Positions 17,061-25,599 of a DNA stretch of 64,000 bases are shown piece by piece (position 1 is the stretch's first letter; each line of letters opens with the position of its first letter). The stretch lies in contig JBELBZ010000001.1 in the NCBI GenBank assembly GCA_042095055.1, positions 124,001 to 188,000 of the forward strand, in the 5' to 3' direction. Origin of the DNA: UBA8752 sp042095055. GTDB taxonomy: Bacteria; Bacteroidota; Bacteroidia; Flavobacteriales_D; Sanyastnellaceae. The position numbers and the translations under genes are program-made. The notes beneath the pieces are model-generated. The model ran no database searches. It was not told the origin of the DNA and saw only the letters and a program-made list of their open reading frames with translations.

Positions 17061-18392
17061 GCCTCCGGCGCGGGGGCTGTTTCTATCCTCACGGGGTTTG
17101 GGGGAGGTCCCCTTGGATACCACTTTTACTTGAAGCACCCGGCGTCGGTCGGCGGCTTCGGTCACCAATTGTATGCCTTCAAAGGTGACGGATTCACCTG
17201 GCCTGGGGAGGCGGGCCAACTGCTCCACCAAAAACCCTCCGAGGGTATCGCTTTCGCCTTTCGCCGTTTCAAATGATGCGCCATCGATATCCAGAATGCG
17301 GTAGACATCGACCAGGGCTGTTTTTCCTTGAAAGACCACGGTCTGTTCATCGATGCGCGAGTAGAGCACGTCTTCGTCGTCAAATTCATCGGAGATGTCC
17401 CCCACAATTTCTTCGATGACATCCTCGAGGGTCACGATGCCGCTGGTTCCACCGTACTCATCGACCACCACTGCAAGGTGGACCTTCATGCTCTGAAAGT
17501 CCCGCAGCAGGTCGTCGATCATCCGGTTTTCAGGGACGAAAAAGGGCTGGCGGAGCAGGGTGTTCCAATCAAATTCGGCGGCATTGCGGTGGGGCAGCAA
17601 GTCTTTGGCGTACAGGATGCCCTTGACCTGGTCTAAGCCATCTTGGTGCACCGGTACCCGGCTAAAACCCGATTCCGATATGGCCGATTTGAGTTCATCC
17701 CAGGGCAGGTCATGAGCGAAAGCGGTGACATCCGTTCTCGGACGCATGATCTGTTTGACATCCTTGGATCCAAAGTTGACAATGCCACTCAGGATGCGGT
17801 TTTCTTCGTCTGAACGCTCGGCAGAGTCGGTGACGTTGACGGCATGTTCCAAATCTTCTACAGACAGGTCGACGGTATCGCCCGAAGCAGGGGCAAGCCA
17901 TCCCGCCATGGCATTCAAGGGTTGCCAGATGGGCCTTAAAATTCCCTTGGACCAGGTCAGCAAACGGGCCATGCGGCGGGCCAGGGTCAAAGGATGACGG
18001 TTGGCGTAAACCTTGGGCAGGACTTCACCGAAGAGCACAATCAATAAGGTGACCCCAAAAACATGCAGTGCGGTGCCGATAACCGGAGGTAGGGCCACGA
18101 GCCAGTGCTGCATCAACACCGTCGACAACAGGATGATCAGGATGTTCACCGTGTTGTTGAGCACGAGAATCGTAGCGAGCAATTGACGGGCGCCAAGGGC
18201 TGCATCAGGAGTGTTCAGAAGGTCAAAGACCAGTCTTGAGGGGCCATCTTCTGCCTCTTCGAGCGCCTGTCTGTCCTGGGGCGTCAAGGAAAAAAAGGCA
18301 ATTTCACTGCCTGAGATAAAGGCACTGGCGACCAACAGCAGCAATGATCCAAAGGCCACAATCCAGAGGTGGATGCCCATCAAGTTCTCCAT
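16494..18392 (-). CDS. gldE-gldD: GldE-GldD fusion: CNNM/CorC membrane protein joined to gliding lipoprotein GldD
   Basis: 632 residues in one unbroken frame. Residues 1-444 are GldE: a DUF21 membrane module starting SAFISGSEIAFFSL, a CBS pair (VVVDEYGGTSGIVTLEDVIEE) and a CorC_HlyC domain ending VLQVKVVSKG. A basic linker (PREDRNSPRAGG) leads to a hydrophobic segment at 445-461 ending in LFLGAGC462, a textbook lipobox. Residues 463-632 are GldD: APPPVPRPAGYYRIAM, SCWFNLVYPRYNARIHCTY, FKLAYEHEIKADAI and FLRGALYFEVRPNGDSL. In Flavobacteriia gldE and gldD are normally separate neighbours after mutY and ssb; GldD is needed for gliding and type IX secretion, and GldE is thought to support it. Here mutY and ssb lie directly upstream, confirming identity. 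Confidence 0.92.
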   Translation of the reverse strand: MENLMGIHLWIVAFGSLLLLVASAFISGSEIAFFSLTPQDRQALEEAEDGPSRLVFDLLNTPDAALGARQLLATILVLNNTVNILIILLSTVLMQHWLVALPPVIGTALHVFGVTLLIVLFGEVLPKVYANRHPLTLARRMARLLTWSKGILRPIWQPLNAMAGWLAPASGDTVDLSVEDLEHAVNVTDSAERSDEENRILSGIVNFGSKDVKQIMRPRTDVTAFAHDLPWDELKSAISESGFSRVPVHQDGLDQVKGILYAKDLLPHRNAAEFDWNTLLRQPFFVPENRMIDDLLRDFQSMKVHLAVVVDEYGGTSGIVTLEDVIEEIVGDISDEFDDEDVLYSRIDEQTVVFQGKTALVDVYRILDIDGASFETAKGESDTLGGFLVEQLARLPRPGESVTFEGIQLVTEAADRRRVLQVKVVSKGTSPKPREDRNSPRAGGMGAAMALLSASLFLGAGCSAPPPVPRPAGYYRIAMHDTAFRTVELACPLMLDVALAARVEPVQEFAPDSCWFNLVYPRYNARIHCTYGGGVALEPVMEDAFKLAYEHEIKADAIEVRKRDYEKGGVAVTWRIAGNAASPLQFLCTDGEDQFLRGALYFEVRPNGDSLAPITSRLGMDVEHLMANLHWR

Positions 18393-18395
18393 GGC

Positions 18396-18821
18396 TCAGA
18401 AGGGCAGTTTGGAGGCGTCCATGGGAATTGGGCCGGGCGTCTCCCCAGTTTGGTGGTCTTCCTTTTCGTTGGGGGCTGCCTCGGAAAATCCCCGGGGAGA
18501 GAGCATTTCCATCCTGTCGGCTATGATTTCCGTGGCGCGGTGCTCTGTGCCGTCGGCATCTTGCCATGTGCGGGTGCGCAGCCGCCCTTCGATGTAGACT
18601 TTTTGGCCCTTCGTCAGGAAGCGGTCCGCGATTTCAGCCAGTTCCCGCCAGAGCACGACCTGGTGCCATTCGGTCCGTTCGTGGCTTTTACCCAGATGGT
18701 CCTTGTAGTGCTCGGAAGTCGCCAAAGACAGCTTGCACATGGCCTGCCCGCTTTCAAGCCAACGCAGAGCGGGGGGCTTGCCGAGGTGGCCGATGAGCAT
18801 GACTTTGTTTAATCCGGACAT
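18396..18821 (-). CDS. ssb: Single-stranded DNA-binding protein
   Basis: 141 residues from the ATG at 18821. The OB fold occupies about 1-110 (NKVMLIGHLGKPPALRW, EWHQVVLWRELAEIADRFLTKGQKVYIEGRL). A flexible tail ends in SKLPF, the partner-binding tip, though with fewer acidic residues than the classical DDDIPF tip. It binds single-stranded DNA in replication and repair. It sits between mutY and gldE-gldD, with only 3 bases to the latter. A TTTGC promoter-like box ends 5 bases before the start. Confidence 0.95.
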   Translation of the reverse strand: MSGLNKVMLIGHLGKPPALRWLESGQAMCKLSLATSEHYKDHLGKSHERTEWHQVVLWRELAEIADRFLTKGQKVYIEGRLRTRTWQDADGTEHRATEIIADRMEMLSPRGFSEAAPNEKEDHQTGETPGPIPMDASKLPF

Positions 18822-18826
18822 CAACG

Positions 18827-18834
18827 CAAAGTAC
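18827..18834 (-). promoter_or_regulatory. Promoter-like -7 box immediately before ssb
   Basis: Minus strand GTACTTTG followed by C; it keeps the TTTG half of TAnnTTTG and ends 5 bases before the ssb ATG. It lies in the short gap after mutY and may make ssb-gldE-gldD independently expressed. Confidence 0.35.
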
Positions 18835-18867
18835 CGAAGCGGCTCCGAGTGGCGTTTTCTAAAAACC

Positions 18868-19935
18868 TCAATTCTTCACAATCCAGGCCCTGAGCTCGGG
18901 AAGAACCTTGTCGATGAGCCGGGGCCAATTGGCATCTCCTGAAGCGACATCGACCCAACGGCCCGACGATGTTGGCGGTTCCGGGTGTTGCGCCACTTGG
19001 AAATATGCGGTCATCCGACGGTGCGTCAGAATGTGTTTTACTGGGCCAAAACGCGCTGCATTGTGGCCCTGCTGTGCAAAAAGCCCAGTGTTGACGGCAG
19101 CCTCTTTCTCCGGGGACAGCGGTGTCATCGCACAAGGGAAGGCTTCCAATTGTGACCAGATGCCCTTGTCTGGCCGTCGTTCTACCCACCATTCAAGACG
19201 GCCACCGGGTTTCTGGCGGAGTGCGATTGAAAAGAGGACTTCTACGGCCAATGCGGCTTTTTTGGGTTGTTTAACCGGGCGTTGGAGCACCGTTTTGCGT
19301 TCGTGAGCGAGGCAACCGTCCATCAAGGGGCACTGGGTGCATAGCGGCGCCTTGGGAGCGCAAATCAGGGCCCCCAGTTCCATCCACGCTTGGTTCGAGG
19401 TTCCCGGATCAGTAGGGTCCAACAGCAATTGGCATGCCTCATCCACAGATTGCTTGCCCGCCTTCCGGTCCACAGCCTCCTCGATGTCAAAAAGCCGAGA
19501 CATGACCCGTTGAACATTGCCATCCACCACGGGCACAGCTTCTCCGTAGCATATGCTCGAAATGGCGGCTGCCGTGTACGGGCCTATTCCAGGCAATGCC
19601 ACCCACTCCGTTGCGTTTTTGGGAAGAATACCCGCATTTTCATTCACGATGATGCGCGCGGCATTGTGCAGATTTCTGGCCCTGCTGTAATAACCGAGGC
19701 CCTTCCACAAGGCCATGACCTGGTCGGTTTCGGCCGAGGCAAGATCTTCTACCGTCGGAAATGCCACCATGAACCGTTCCCAATAGGCGGTGCCTTGGTC
19801 GACCCTGGTTTGTTGCAAAATGACTTCAGAAAGCCAGGTAGCATAAGGGTTTGGGTCTGCTCGCCAAGGCAAAGGCCTTGCAAATTTCCCGTACCAATTC
19901 AGCAGGGATGAGGTCAATGGATGGAGCTGCTGCAC
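18868..19935 (-). CDS. mutY: A/G-specific adenine DNA glycosylase
   Basis: 355 residues. MutY removes adenine mispaired with 8-oxoguanine. Visible features: EVILQQTRVDQ with the catalytic Glu, the helix-hairpin-helix LPGIGPYTAAAIS, the catalytic Asp in VVDGNVQRVMSRLF, and the [4Fe-4S] ligands in the order C-x6-C-x2-C-x5-C (CAPKAPLCTQCPLMDGC). The C-terminal third is the NUDIX-like 8-oxoG recognition domain. The start codon is GTG at 19935. It heads the minus-strand envelope operon and is divergent from the HU gene, a common Flavobacteriia arrangement. Confidence 0.96.
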   Translation of the reverse strand: MQQLHPLTSSLLNWYGKFARPLPWRADPNPYATWLSEVILQQTRVDQGTAYWERFMVAFPTVEDLASAETDQVMALWKGLGYYSRARNLHNAARIIVNENAGILPKNATEWVALPGIGPYTAAAISSICYGEAVPVVDGNVQRVMSRLFDIEEAVDRKAGKQSVDEACQLLLDPTDPGTSNQAWMELGALICAPKAPLCTQCPLMDGCLAHERKTVLQRPVKQPKKAALAVEVLFSIALRQKPGGRLEWWVERRPDKGIWSQLEAFPCAMTPLSPEKEAAVNTGLFAQQGHNAARFGPVKHILTHRRMTAYFQVAQHPEPPTSSGRWVDVASGDANWPRLIDKVLPELRAWIVKN

Positions 19936-19967
19936 TCGAAAAGATTAATCGTTGGCAAGATGGGGTC

Positions 19968-19997
19968 ATGAGGTCTCCTATCCATGTCCTATTTTTG
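19968..19997 (+). promoter_or_regulatory. Promoter for the HU gene
   Basis: TATTTTTG at 19990-19997 is a perfect TAnnTTTG -7 element. Exactly 19 bases upstream is ATG (19968-19970), one mismatch from the TTG -33 element. The predicted leader to the HU ATG is about 60 bases. Confidence 0.55.
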
Positions 19998-20065
19998 CCG
20001 GCCCAATGAGTGGATTTCCAAATCATTGAATCTTTTAATCATCCAGCAAGGTGACTGACAATAAG

Positions 20066-20356
20066 ATGACAAAGGCGGATCTCGTAAGCCGCATTTCTGA
20101 CAAGACGGGAATTGAACGCCAAGACGTCCAAGTGACGGTAGAGGCGTTCATGGAATCAGTAAGGGACTCCTTGGAGAATGGACACAACGTCTACCTCCGC
20201 GGATTCGGAAGCTTCGTGATCAAGCGAAGGGCGAAGAAGACCGGAAGGGACATCCTCAAGAACAAGACCATTGAGATTCCTGCCCACAACATCCCTTCAT
20301 TTAAGCCCGCCAAGAGCTTTATGGAGAATGTAAAAACCAAGGTGTCTGCTAGCTGA
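20066..20356 (+). CDS. HU/IHF-family DNA-binding protein
   Basis: 96 residues from the ATG at 20066, which gives the usual Bacteroidota start MTKADLV; an upstream GTG at 20051 is the alternative. HU-type histone-like protein that bends DNA as a dimer. The beta-arm signature NVYLRGFGSFVIKRR and the arm tip PAHNIPSFKPAKSF are present. It leads a plus-strand run with a TPR protein, a bS22-like protein and rng. A 6-base hairpin (20341-20346 with 20355-20360) overlaps its stop codon but has no T run. Confidence 0.95.
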   Translation: MTKADLVSRISDKTGIERQDVQVTVEAFMESVRDSLENGHNVYLRGFGSFVIKRRAKKTGRDILKNKTIEIPAHNIPSFKPAKSFMENVKTKVSAS

Positions 20357-20368
20357 CACCACCTATTC

Positions 20369-20989
20369 ATGTCAAACGCACCGTCCAACAACCGCACCAT
20401 ACCCCTCATCATAGGAGGATTGTGCGTGCTGTTAGCGGTGTTGGTTTGGCAAGTGGTTCCCCGTTCTCCGGAGGCTTATTCTGCCGATCCCATTCCAACA
20501 ACGTTGGAAGAAGGCGTCGACCAGGACCCCGTACAGGCGGCCATTGACCAAGTAAACGGCCCGAATCCGATGGCCGGCATCTTGGCATTGAAAGCCTTGG
20601 CTGAGGAGGAACCACCCAACGTGGATGCTGTGATCGAACTCGGTCGCTTCAGCATTCAATCCGGACAATTCGACAAAGCCCGTGAGCGCTTTGTGCAGGC
20701 CATTGAGCTGGCTCCCGAACGGTCCGAACCTCTGATCCAGCTCGGCATGCTGGAATTGGACGGCGATGCTCCCGCCGACGCCCTGATCCACTTCGAGCGC
20801 GCGCTTGTGGTGGACAGCGCTGCACACAATGCTTGGTTTTTCCAAGCCCAATGCCACGAGCGCCTGGGAAATCCGGGCTTGGCGCTCGCCAGTTACAGGC
20901 GGTTTTTACCGCTATCCCCGGATACCGTAATCGAGGAAGCGGTCAAACAACGGATCCTCCTCCTCGAAGAAAATTCAACGAACTCCTAA
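20369..20989 (+). CDS. Membrane-anchored TPR protein
   Basis: 206 residues. One membrane helix near the N terminus (about 11-30) is followed by an acidic linker and two to three TPRs at about 80-190 (AVIELGRFSIQSGQFDKARERF, PLIQLGMLELDGDAPADALIHF, AWFFQAQCHERLGNPGLAL). It probably faces the periplasm as a scaffold. A TPR protein of this kind between HU and rng is common in Flavobacteriia; its role is unknown. It starts 12 bases after the HU stop. Confidence 0.85.
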   Translation: MSNAPSNNRTIPLIIGGLCVLLAVLVWQVVPRSPEAYSADPIPTTLEEGVDQDPVQAAIDQVNGPNPMAGILALKALAEEEPPNVDAVIELGRFSIQSGQFDKARERFVQAIELAPERSEPLIQLGMLELDGDAPADALIHFERALVVDSAAHNAWFFQAQCHERLGNPGLALASYRRFLPLSPDTVIEEAVKQRILLLEENSTNS

Positions 20990-21001
20990 AACCCCCTTCC
21001 C

Positions 21002-21094
21002 ATGCCTAGTGGAAAGAAGCGCAAGCGCCATAAGATGGCCGTGCACAAGAAGAAAAAGCGTCTACGCAAGAACCGTCACAAGAAGAAGAAGTGA
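21002..21094 (+). CDS. AURKAIP1/COX24-domain (bS22/mS38-like) small ribosomal protein
   Basis: A 30-residue reading frame, MPSGKKRKRHKM followed by an almost purely Lys/Arg/His tail ending RKNRHKKKK. This matches the short AURKAIP1/COX24-domain proteins of Bacteroidota, related to mitochondrial mS38 and mycobacterial bS22, which bind the small ribosomal subunit. It starts 12 bases after the TPR gene and precedes rng, its usual place. Its short length means gene finders often miss it. Confidence 0.85.
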   Translation: MPSGKKRKRHKMAVHKKKKRLRKNRHKKKK

Positions 21095-21156
21095 CATTAG
21101 ATGGTGGTGAATGGAGCCTTTCCGCTCCACAGTCCACCGTCGCCATGCATTGACGC

Positions 21157-22704
21157 GTGAACATCGAACTGGTCATCAACAAGACCAAGTCCGGGTTGCG
21201 TATTGCCATGTTGGAAGACGGCCAATTGGTCGAACTCCACGAGGACAAAGGCAACCAGGAATATGCGGTCGGGGACATTTACCTCGGCCGGGTCAAGAAG
21301 GTGCTGCCCAGTCTCAACGCGGGATTTGTGGACATAGGTCATCCAAAGGATGCCTTTCTCCACTACCTCGATTTGGGCCCGCAGTACCAAAGTTTCAAGA
21401 AGTATGCCCAGCGTTCCATCAAAGGGACGCAGCAGAGCGGTGATCTGACCAACTTCAAGTTGGAAAAGGACATCGACAAAAAGGGCAACATGAAAGACGT
21501 GGTCTCCGCAAGCCAAAATGTGCTTGTGCAGGTCGCGAAAGAGGCCATCTCCACCAAGGGCCCCCGGCTGACAGCCGAGGTCACACTGGCCGGTAGATAC
21601 CTCGTGCTGGTTCCGTTTTCGAGCAAAATCAGCATTAGTCAACGCATCCAGAAGGAAAGTGAGCGCAAGCGCCTTAGGGTCTTGTTGCAGAGCATCCGAC
21701 CGGAGAACTGCGGAATCATTGTACGCACTGTGGCCCAGGAAAAGGGAGCCGCTGATTTGCACTCTGATCTCGAAGAATTGAGCCAACGTTGGAAGGAGTT
21801 GCACTCCAACCTTCGGAACGCGAAACCCAGACAACGCGTCTTGGGCGAAATCAACAAGACCAGCTCCCTTTTGCGGGACCTGCTCACGCCTGATTTTTCT
21901 CAGATCCTGGTCAACGACCCGGATGTAGCGAACGAAGTGAGGGAATTCCTCGCAGGCATCGCTCCAGACAAAGTCGACATTGTCAAAGAGTCAAAAGCCA
22001 AAGACGTTTTTGACGATCGTGGCGTGCACCGCATGATCAAGGCGAGCTTCGGCCGTCAAGTGAACCTGCGGAGTGGCGCTTATTTGATTGTGGAACATAC
22101 CGAGGCCATGCACGTCATTGACGTGAACTCGGGGGGAAGAAAGGCAGGTGCGACCTCGCAGGAGGAAAACGCCACTGCCACCAACCTCGAGTGTGCTACG
22201 GAAATTGCCCGGTTGTTGCGCTTGCGTGACATGGGGGGCATCATCTGTGTCGACTTTATCGACATGGGTGAGACGGCCAACCGCCGTGAATTGACCGAAG
22301 CACTGCGCAAGGCCATGAAGCCGGATAAAGCCAAGCACAACGTGCTGGCTCCCAGCCGATTTGGTGTTGTCGAAATCACGCGCCAGCGGGTGCGGCCTGT
22401 GACAGACATCAAGACGGCCGAGATGTGTCCTTCCTGCAATGGAACGGGCAACGTGACAGCCAGCATACTGGTGACCGACGCTATAGAAGCGGCCCTTCAG
22501 GCTGCAGCAGACCGCGGCATGGGAGAATCGACCCTGATTTTGCACCCCATGGTGGAGGCCTACATCACCAAAGGGTTCTGGAAGAACCAACTGAAATCGT
22601 GGAAGAAGTCCTACGGGATGAAAATCCACGTCGAGGCCAACTCTTCAATGGAGTTGCTCGAGCACCACCTCTACGACGCAAACGGAGAGGAGGTCGCTTT
22701 GTAA
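21157..22704 (+). CDS. rng: Ribonuclease E/G family protein
   Basis: 515 residues with a GTG start at 21157; no in-frame ATG fits better. An S1 RNA-binding domain lies at the N terminus (GDIYLGRVKKVLPSLNAGFVDIG). The RNase E/G catalytic region has metal-binding Asp residues in MHVIDVNSGG and IICVDFIDMG, and a zinc-link CPSCNGTG near 424. It lacks the long scaffold tail of RNase E, so it is RNase G-like, acting in rRNA processing and mRNA decay. It abuts the convergent HD-domain gene with no spacer. Confidence 0.95.
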   Translation: MNIELVINKTKSGLRIAMLEDGQLVELHEDKGNQEYAVGDIYLGRVKKVLPSLNAGFVDIGHPKDAFLHYLDLGPQYQSFKKYAQRSIKGTQQSGDLTNFKLEKDIDKKGNMKDVVSASQNVLVQVAKEAISTKGPRLTAEVTLAGRYLVLVPFSSKISISQRIQKESERKRLRVLLQSIRPENCGIIVRTVAQEKGAADLHSDLEELSQRWKELHSNLRNAKPRQRVLGEINKTSSLLRDLLTPDFSQILVNDPDVANEVREFLAGIAPDKVDIVKESKAKDVFDDRGVHRMIKASFGRQVNLRSGAYLIVEHTEAMHVIDVNSGGRKAGATSQEENATATNLECATEIARLLRLRDMGGIICVDFIDMGETANRRELTEALRKAMKPDKAKHNVLAPSRFGVVEITRQRVRPVTDIKTAEMCPSCNGTGNVTASILVTDAIEAALQAAADRGMGESTLILHPMVEAYITKGFWKNQLKSWKKSYGMKIHVEANSSMELLEHHLYDANGEEVAL

Positions 22705-23946
22705 TCATTGCGGACGGGGCGGCATCTCCTTGGGATAAGCCAAGAAATGCCGCTCCACCGTCATGCTCAGAGCGCTGAGGTTGAGGTGGTCAGAGGCCGC
22801 CGCTACATCCTGAACGGAACCGTCCTTGTACAACATGCTGATGCCGTGAGAAGCGGTGGAGTATGCGCGGTTGTCAATCCGATCGTGCAGCACGAAATAA
22901 GAGGCCTCCTCCATGCTGATTTCATAGGCAGCACTGACCGCATTTAGGCGCTCTTCAATGTCGTTCTGATCAAACGGTTGGTCTCGGAGTTCAATCTTAA
23001 ACAGCCTCCGTTCAACGAGCCTTTGGCACAGTTCCGAAAGCACAACGTCTTCGTGTTGTTGCCACGCTTTGATGCAGCACATCACGTCGTTGTCGTCGAT
23101 GGAACAGAAGCCAGCAAGGACTTCGGGGTCGGCGATGAACCTCGCCCGGTCCAAGTCTTCATTGAGAAAAGGGGCGATGGCCGGGGTAGCCCAGACCTCC
23201 TGGCCTCGGCGGGCAATTTCTCCAGCACGTTCTAAAATCCGCATCATCATCCATTCCGCGGAGAGCACCGTCTTGTGCAGGTAAACCTGCCAATACATCA
23301 GGCGGCGAGAGATGATGAATTTCTCAATGGAATAGATGCCTTTTTCTTCGACCACGAGCCTGCCCTCATGCACGTTGAGCATGCGAATGATCCGTTCAGA
23401 GCTGATGTGGCCTTCGGTCACGCCGGTAAAGAAACTGTCCCTCCGGAGGTAGTCCATTCGGTCCATATCGAGCTGGCTGGACACCAGGTCGTGGAGAAAG
23501 CCCTTGGGATGGTGGTCGTTGAAAATTTCAATCGCAACGTCCAGCATGCCATTGAAATGCGCGTTCAACGCATTCATGATCAGCGTGCTGATTTCTTCGT
23601 GGTGGACGCCTCGGACAATCGTGTGCTCCAGGGCATGGCTAAATGGCCCGTGCCCAACATCGTGCAACAGTATGGCCAGGCAGGCACCTCGGTATTCTTC
23701 TTCGGTGATGGCCACGCCCTTTTCTCGGAGAGAATCCAGCGCTTCTTGCATCAAATGCAAGGCGCCAACAGCGTGGTGAAACCGGTTGTGCACCGCTCCG
23801 GGATAGACCAGGTGGCTTAAACCGAGTTGACTGATTCTCCGCATGCGTTGGACCCATGGGTGGTCCAAGACTTTGGTGAAGTCGGCGTGGCGCAATTGGA
23901 TAAACCCGTAAACCGGGTCATTGAGCAACTTGGGTCGTGCAGCCAT
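22705..23946 (-). CDS. HD-domain phosphohydrolase
   Basis: 413 residues. HD-superfamily metal-dependent phosphohydrolase of the dGTPase-like type: NRFHHAVGALHLM and LLHDVGHGPFSHALEH carry the metal-binding His/Asp residues, and LDMDRMDYLRRDSFFTG provides the last Asp. Substrate unknown; relatives hydrolyse dNTPs or nucleotides. It is divergent from porX and ends where rng ends. A CAAATTTC box ends 4 bases before its ATG. Confidence 0.92.
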   Translation of the reverse strand: MAARPKLLNDPVYGFIQLRHADFTKVLDHPWVQRMRRISQLGLSHLVYPGAVHNRFHHAVGALHLMQEALDSLREKGVAITEEEYRGACLAILLHDVGHGPFSHALEHTIVRGVHHEEISTLIMNALNAHFNGMLDVAIEIFNDHHPKGFLHDLVSSQLDMDRMDYLRRDSFFTGVTEGHISSERIIRMLNVHEGRLVVEEKGIYSIEKFIISRRLMYWQVYLHKTVLSAEWMMMRILERAGEIARRGQEVWATPAIAPFLNEDLDRARFIADPEVLAGFCSIDDNDVMCCIKAWQQHEDVVLSELCQRLVERRLFKIELRDQPFDQNDIEERLNAVSAAYEISMEEASYFVLHDRIDNRAYSTASHGISMLYKDGSVQDVAAASDHLNLSALSMTVERHFLAYPKEMPPRPQ

Positions 23947-23950
23947 ACCC

Positions 23951-23958
23951 GAAATTTG
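23951..23958 (-). promoter_or_regulatory. Promoter-like -7 box immediately before the HD-domain gene
   Basis: Minus strand CAAATTTC, two mismatches from TAnnTTTG, ending 4 bases before the ATG at 23946. Read on the plus strand the same site is GAAATTTG, so it could also serve porX. Confidence 0.3.
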
Positions 23959-24023
23959 GGGTCTTTCTTTGCATTGCCACTGCCTTCACAAAATAATTGC
24001 GAGCAAAGGCCATTGAACCATTT

Positions 24024-25592
24024 ATGACGCGCACTCCACACATCCTTTGGGCAGACGACGAAATTGACCTGCTGAAGCCCCACATCATCTTCTTGGAAGC
24101 CAAGGGATATAAGGTGACAGGGTTCACCGATGGTGCTGCATTGCTTGAAGCTTTGGAAGACGAGCACATTGTTGACGTGGTGTTTCTCGATGAAAACATG
24201 CCCGGACTGACAGGCTTGGAAACCCTGCAACGCATCAAGGAGCGCCGCCCACATTTGCCCTGCGTCATGATCACCAAGAGTGAGGAGGAGCACATCATGG
24301 AGGAGGCCATCGGCTCTAAAATGGCGGATTACTTGATCAAGCCACTCAATCCCAACCAAATCCTCCTCTCGCTCAAAAAGATCCTCGACGAAAAAAGACT
24401 GGTGGGAGAAAAAGCCATGAGCGACTACCAAAGGGAGTTCCGCGAATTGGGGATGCGGCTGATGGACAGGTTGGGCCGCGAAGATTGGGAGGACATCCAC
24501 AAACGTTTGGTGCATTGGGATTTGGAGTTGTCTGCATCGGGTGACCAAGGAATGGCGGAGGTGCTCCACATGCAGCGGGTGGATGCCGGGCGGCAATTCG
24601 CCAAGTATGTCAAAGCCCATTATGGGGATTGGATGCAGGACATAGACCGGTGTGACGATGCGGAAGACCCGATGTTGGCACCTCAGGTGATGTCCGAGTC
24701 CGTGAAGCCACTGCTGGAGCAGCAACGCAAGACACTGTTTGTGTTGATCGACAACTTTCGGTACGACCAATGGCGGGCATTGGGTCCCGCATTGGCAGAC
24801 CAATGGCAAGTGCAGTCAGAGCGCATGCACTGGAGCCTTTTGCCCACGGCCACCCAGTATGCCCGGAACGCCATGTTTGCTGGCATGACCCCAGCGAGAA
24901 TCGCCCAGGCCTTTCCGCAATGGTGGAAGGATGAGCAAGCCAAAGGGTCCAAGAATGCGCACGAGTCTGACTTGTTGGGGGCCCAATTGGAACGTTGGGG
25001 TTTCAAGGGCAAGTGGGGGTACCACAAGATCACCGATGTGGCCGCAGGCCGAAAACTGGTGGAGGATTTTCACCAGATCAAGGACCGAGACTTTACGGCT
25101 GTGGTGTTCAATTTTGTCGACATGTTGAGCCATGCCCGCACTGAAAGCGAAATCATCAAGGAGCTTGCAGAGGACGAGGGCGCATACCGGTCGCTGACGA
25201 TGAGTTGGTTTGAACACAGCCCCCTCAAGGAATTGCTCAGCCTCGCGGCCGAGGAGGGCATGGATGTGGTCTTGACCTCAGACCATGGGACGGTGCAGGT
25301 TGACAACCCCATCAAGGTGCAGGGCGAGAAAGAAGTAACGGACAATCCACGCTACAAAACGGGACGGAATCTGCGGCACGATGACGACGTTTTTGCCGTC
25401 GATGATCCTGAGGCTTTTGGTCTGCCTAAGTCGCACCTGTCGAGCCGTTACATCTTTGCACAAGAGCGGGATTTTATGGTGTACCCCAACAATTTCAACC
25501 GCTTTGTACGCTACTTGACAGGCACCTTCCAGCACGGTGGCATCTCCATGGAAGAGATGCTGGTCCCTTTGGTGCATTTGAGTCCAAGGTGA
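24024..25592 (+). CDS. porX: Type IX secretion response regulator PorX (receiver plus PglZ domain)
   Basis: 522 residues from the ATG at 24024; the frame extends nine codons further to a TTG, which is unlikely to be used. The N-terminal receiver domain (about 5-120) has acidic Asp11/Asp12, the phosphorylated Asp56 in VVFLDENMPG and Lys in LIKPL. A linker helix leads to a PglZ alkaline-phosphatase-like domain (about 205-520) with FVLIDNFRYDQW and LTSDHGTVQV metal-binding motifs. PorX is activated by the kinase PorY and controls type IX secretion, partly through the sigma factor SigP and the motor protein PorL; neither PorY nor SigP is in this window. It is followed by tsaE 7 bases later. Confidence 0.95.
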   Translation: MTRTPHILWADDEIDLLKPHIIFLEAKGYKVTGFTDGAALLEALEDEHIVDVVFLDENMPGLTGLETLQRIKERRPHLPCVMITKSEEEHIMEEAIGSKMADYLIKPLNPNQILLSLKKILDEKRLVGEKAMSDYQREFRELGMRLMDRLGREDWEDIHKRLVHWDLELSASGDQGMAEVLHMQRVDAGRQFAKYVKAHYGDWMQDIDRCDDAEDPMLAPQVMSESVKPLLEQQRKTLFVLIDNFRYDQWRALGPALADQWQVQSERMHWSLLPTATQYARNAMFAGMTPARIAQAFPQWWKDEQAKGSKNAHESDLLGAQLERWGFKGKWGYHKITDVAAGRKLVEDFHQIKDRDFTAVVFNFVDMLSHARTESEIIKELAEDEGAYRSLTMSWFEHSPLKELLSLAAEEGMDVVLTSDHGTVQVDNPIKVQGEKEVTDNPRYKTGRNLRHDDDVFAVDDPEAFGLPKSHLSSRYIFAQERDFMVYPNNFNRFVRYLTGTFQHGGISMEEMLVPLVHLSPR

Positions 25593-25599
25593 CCGGCAC

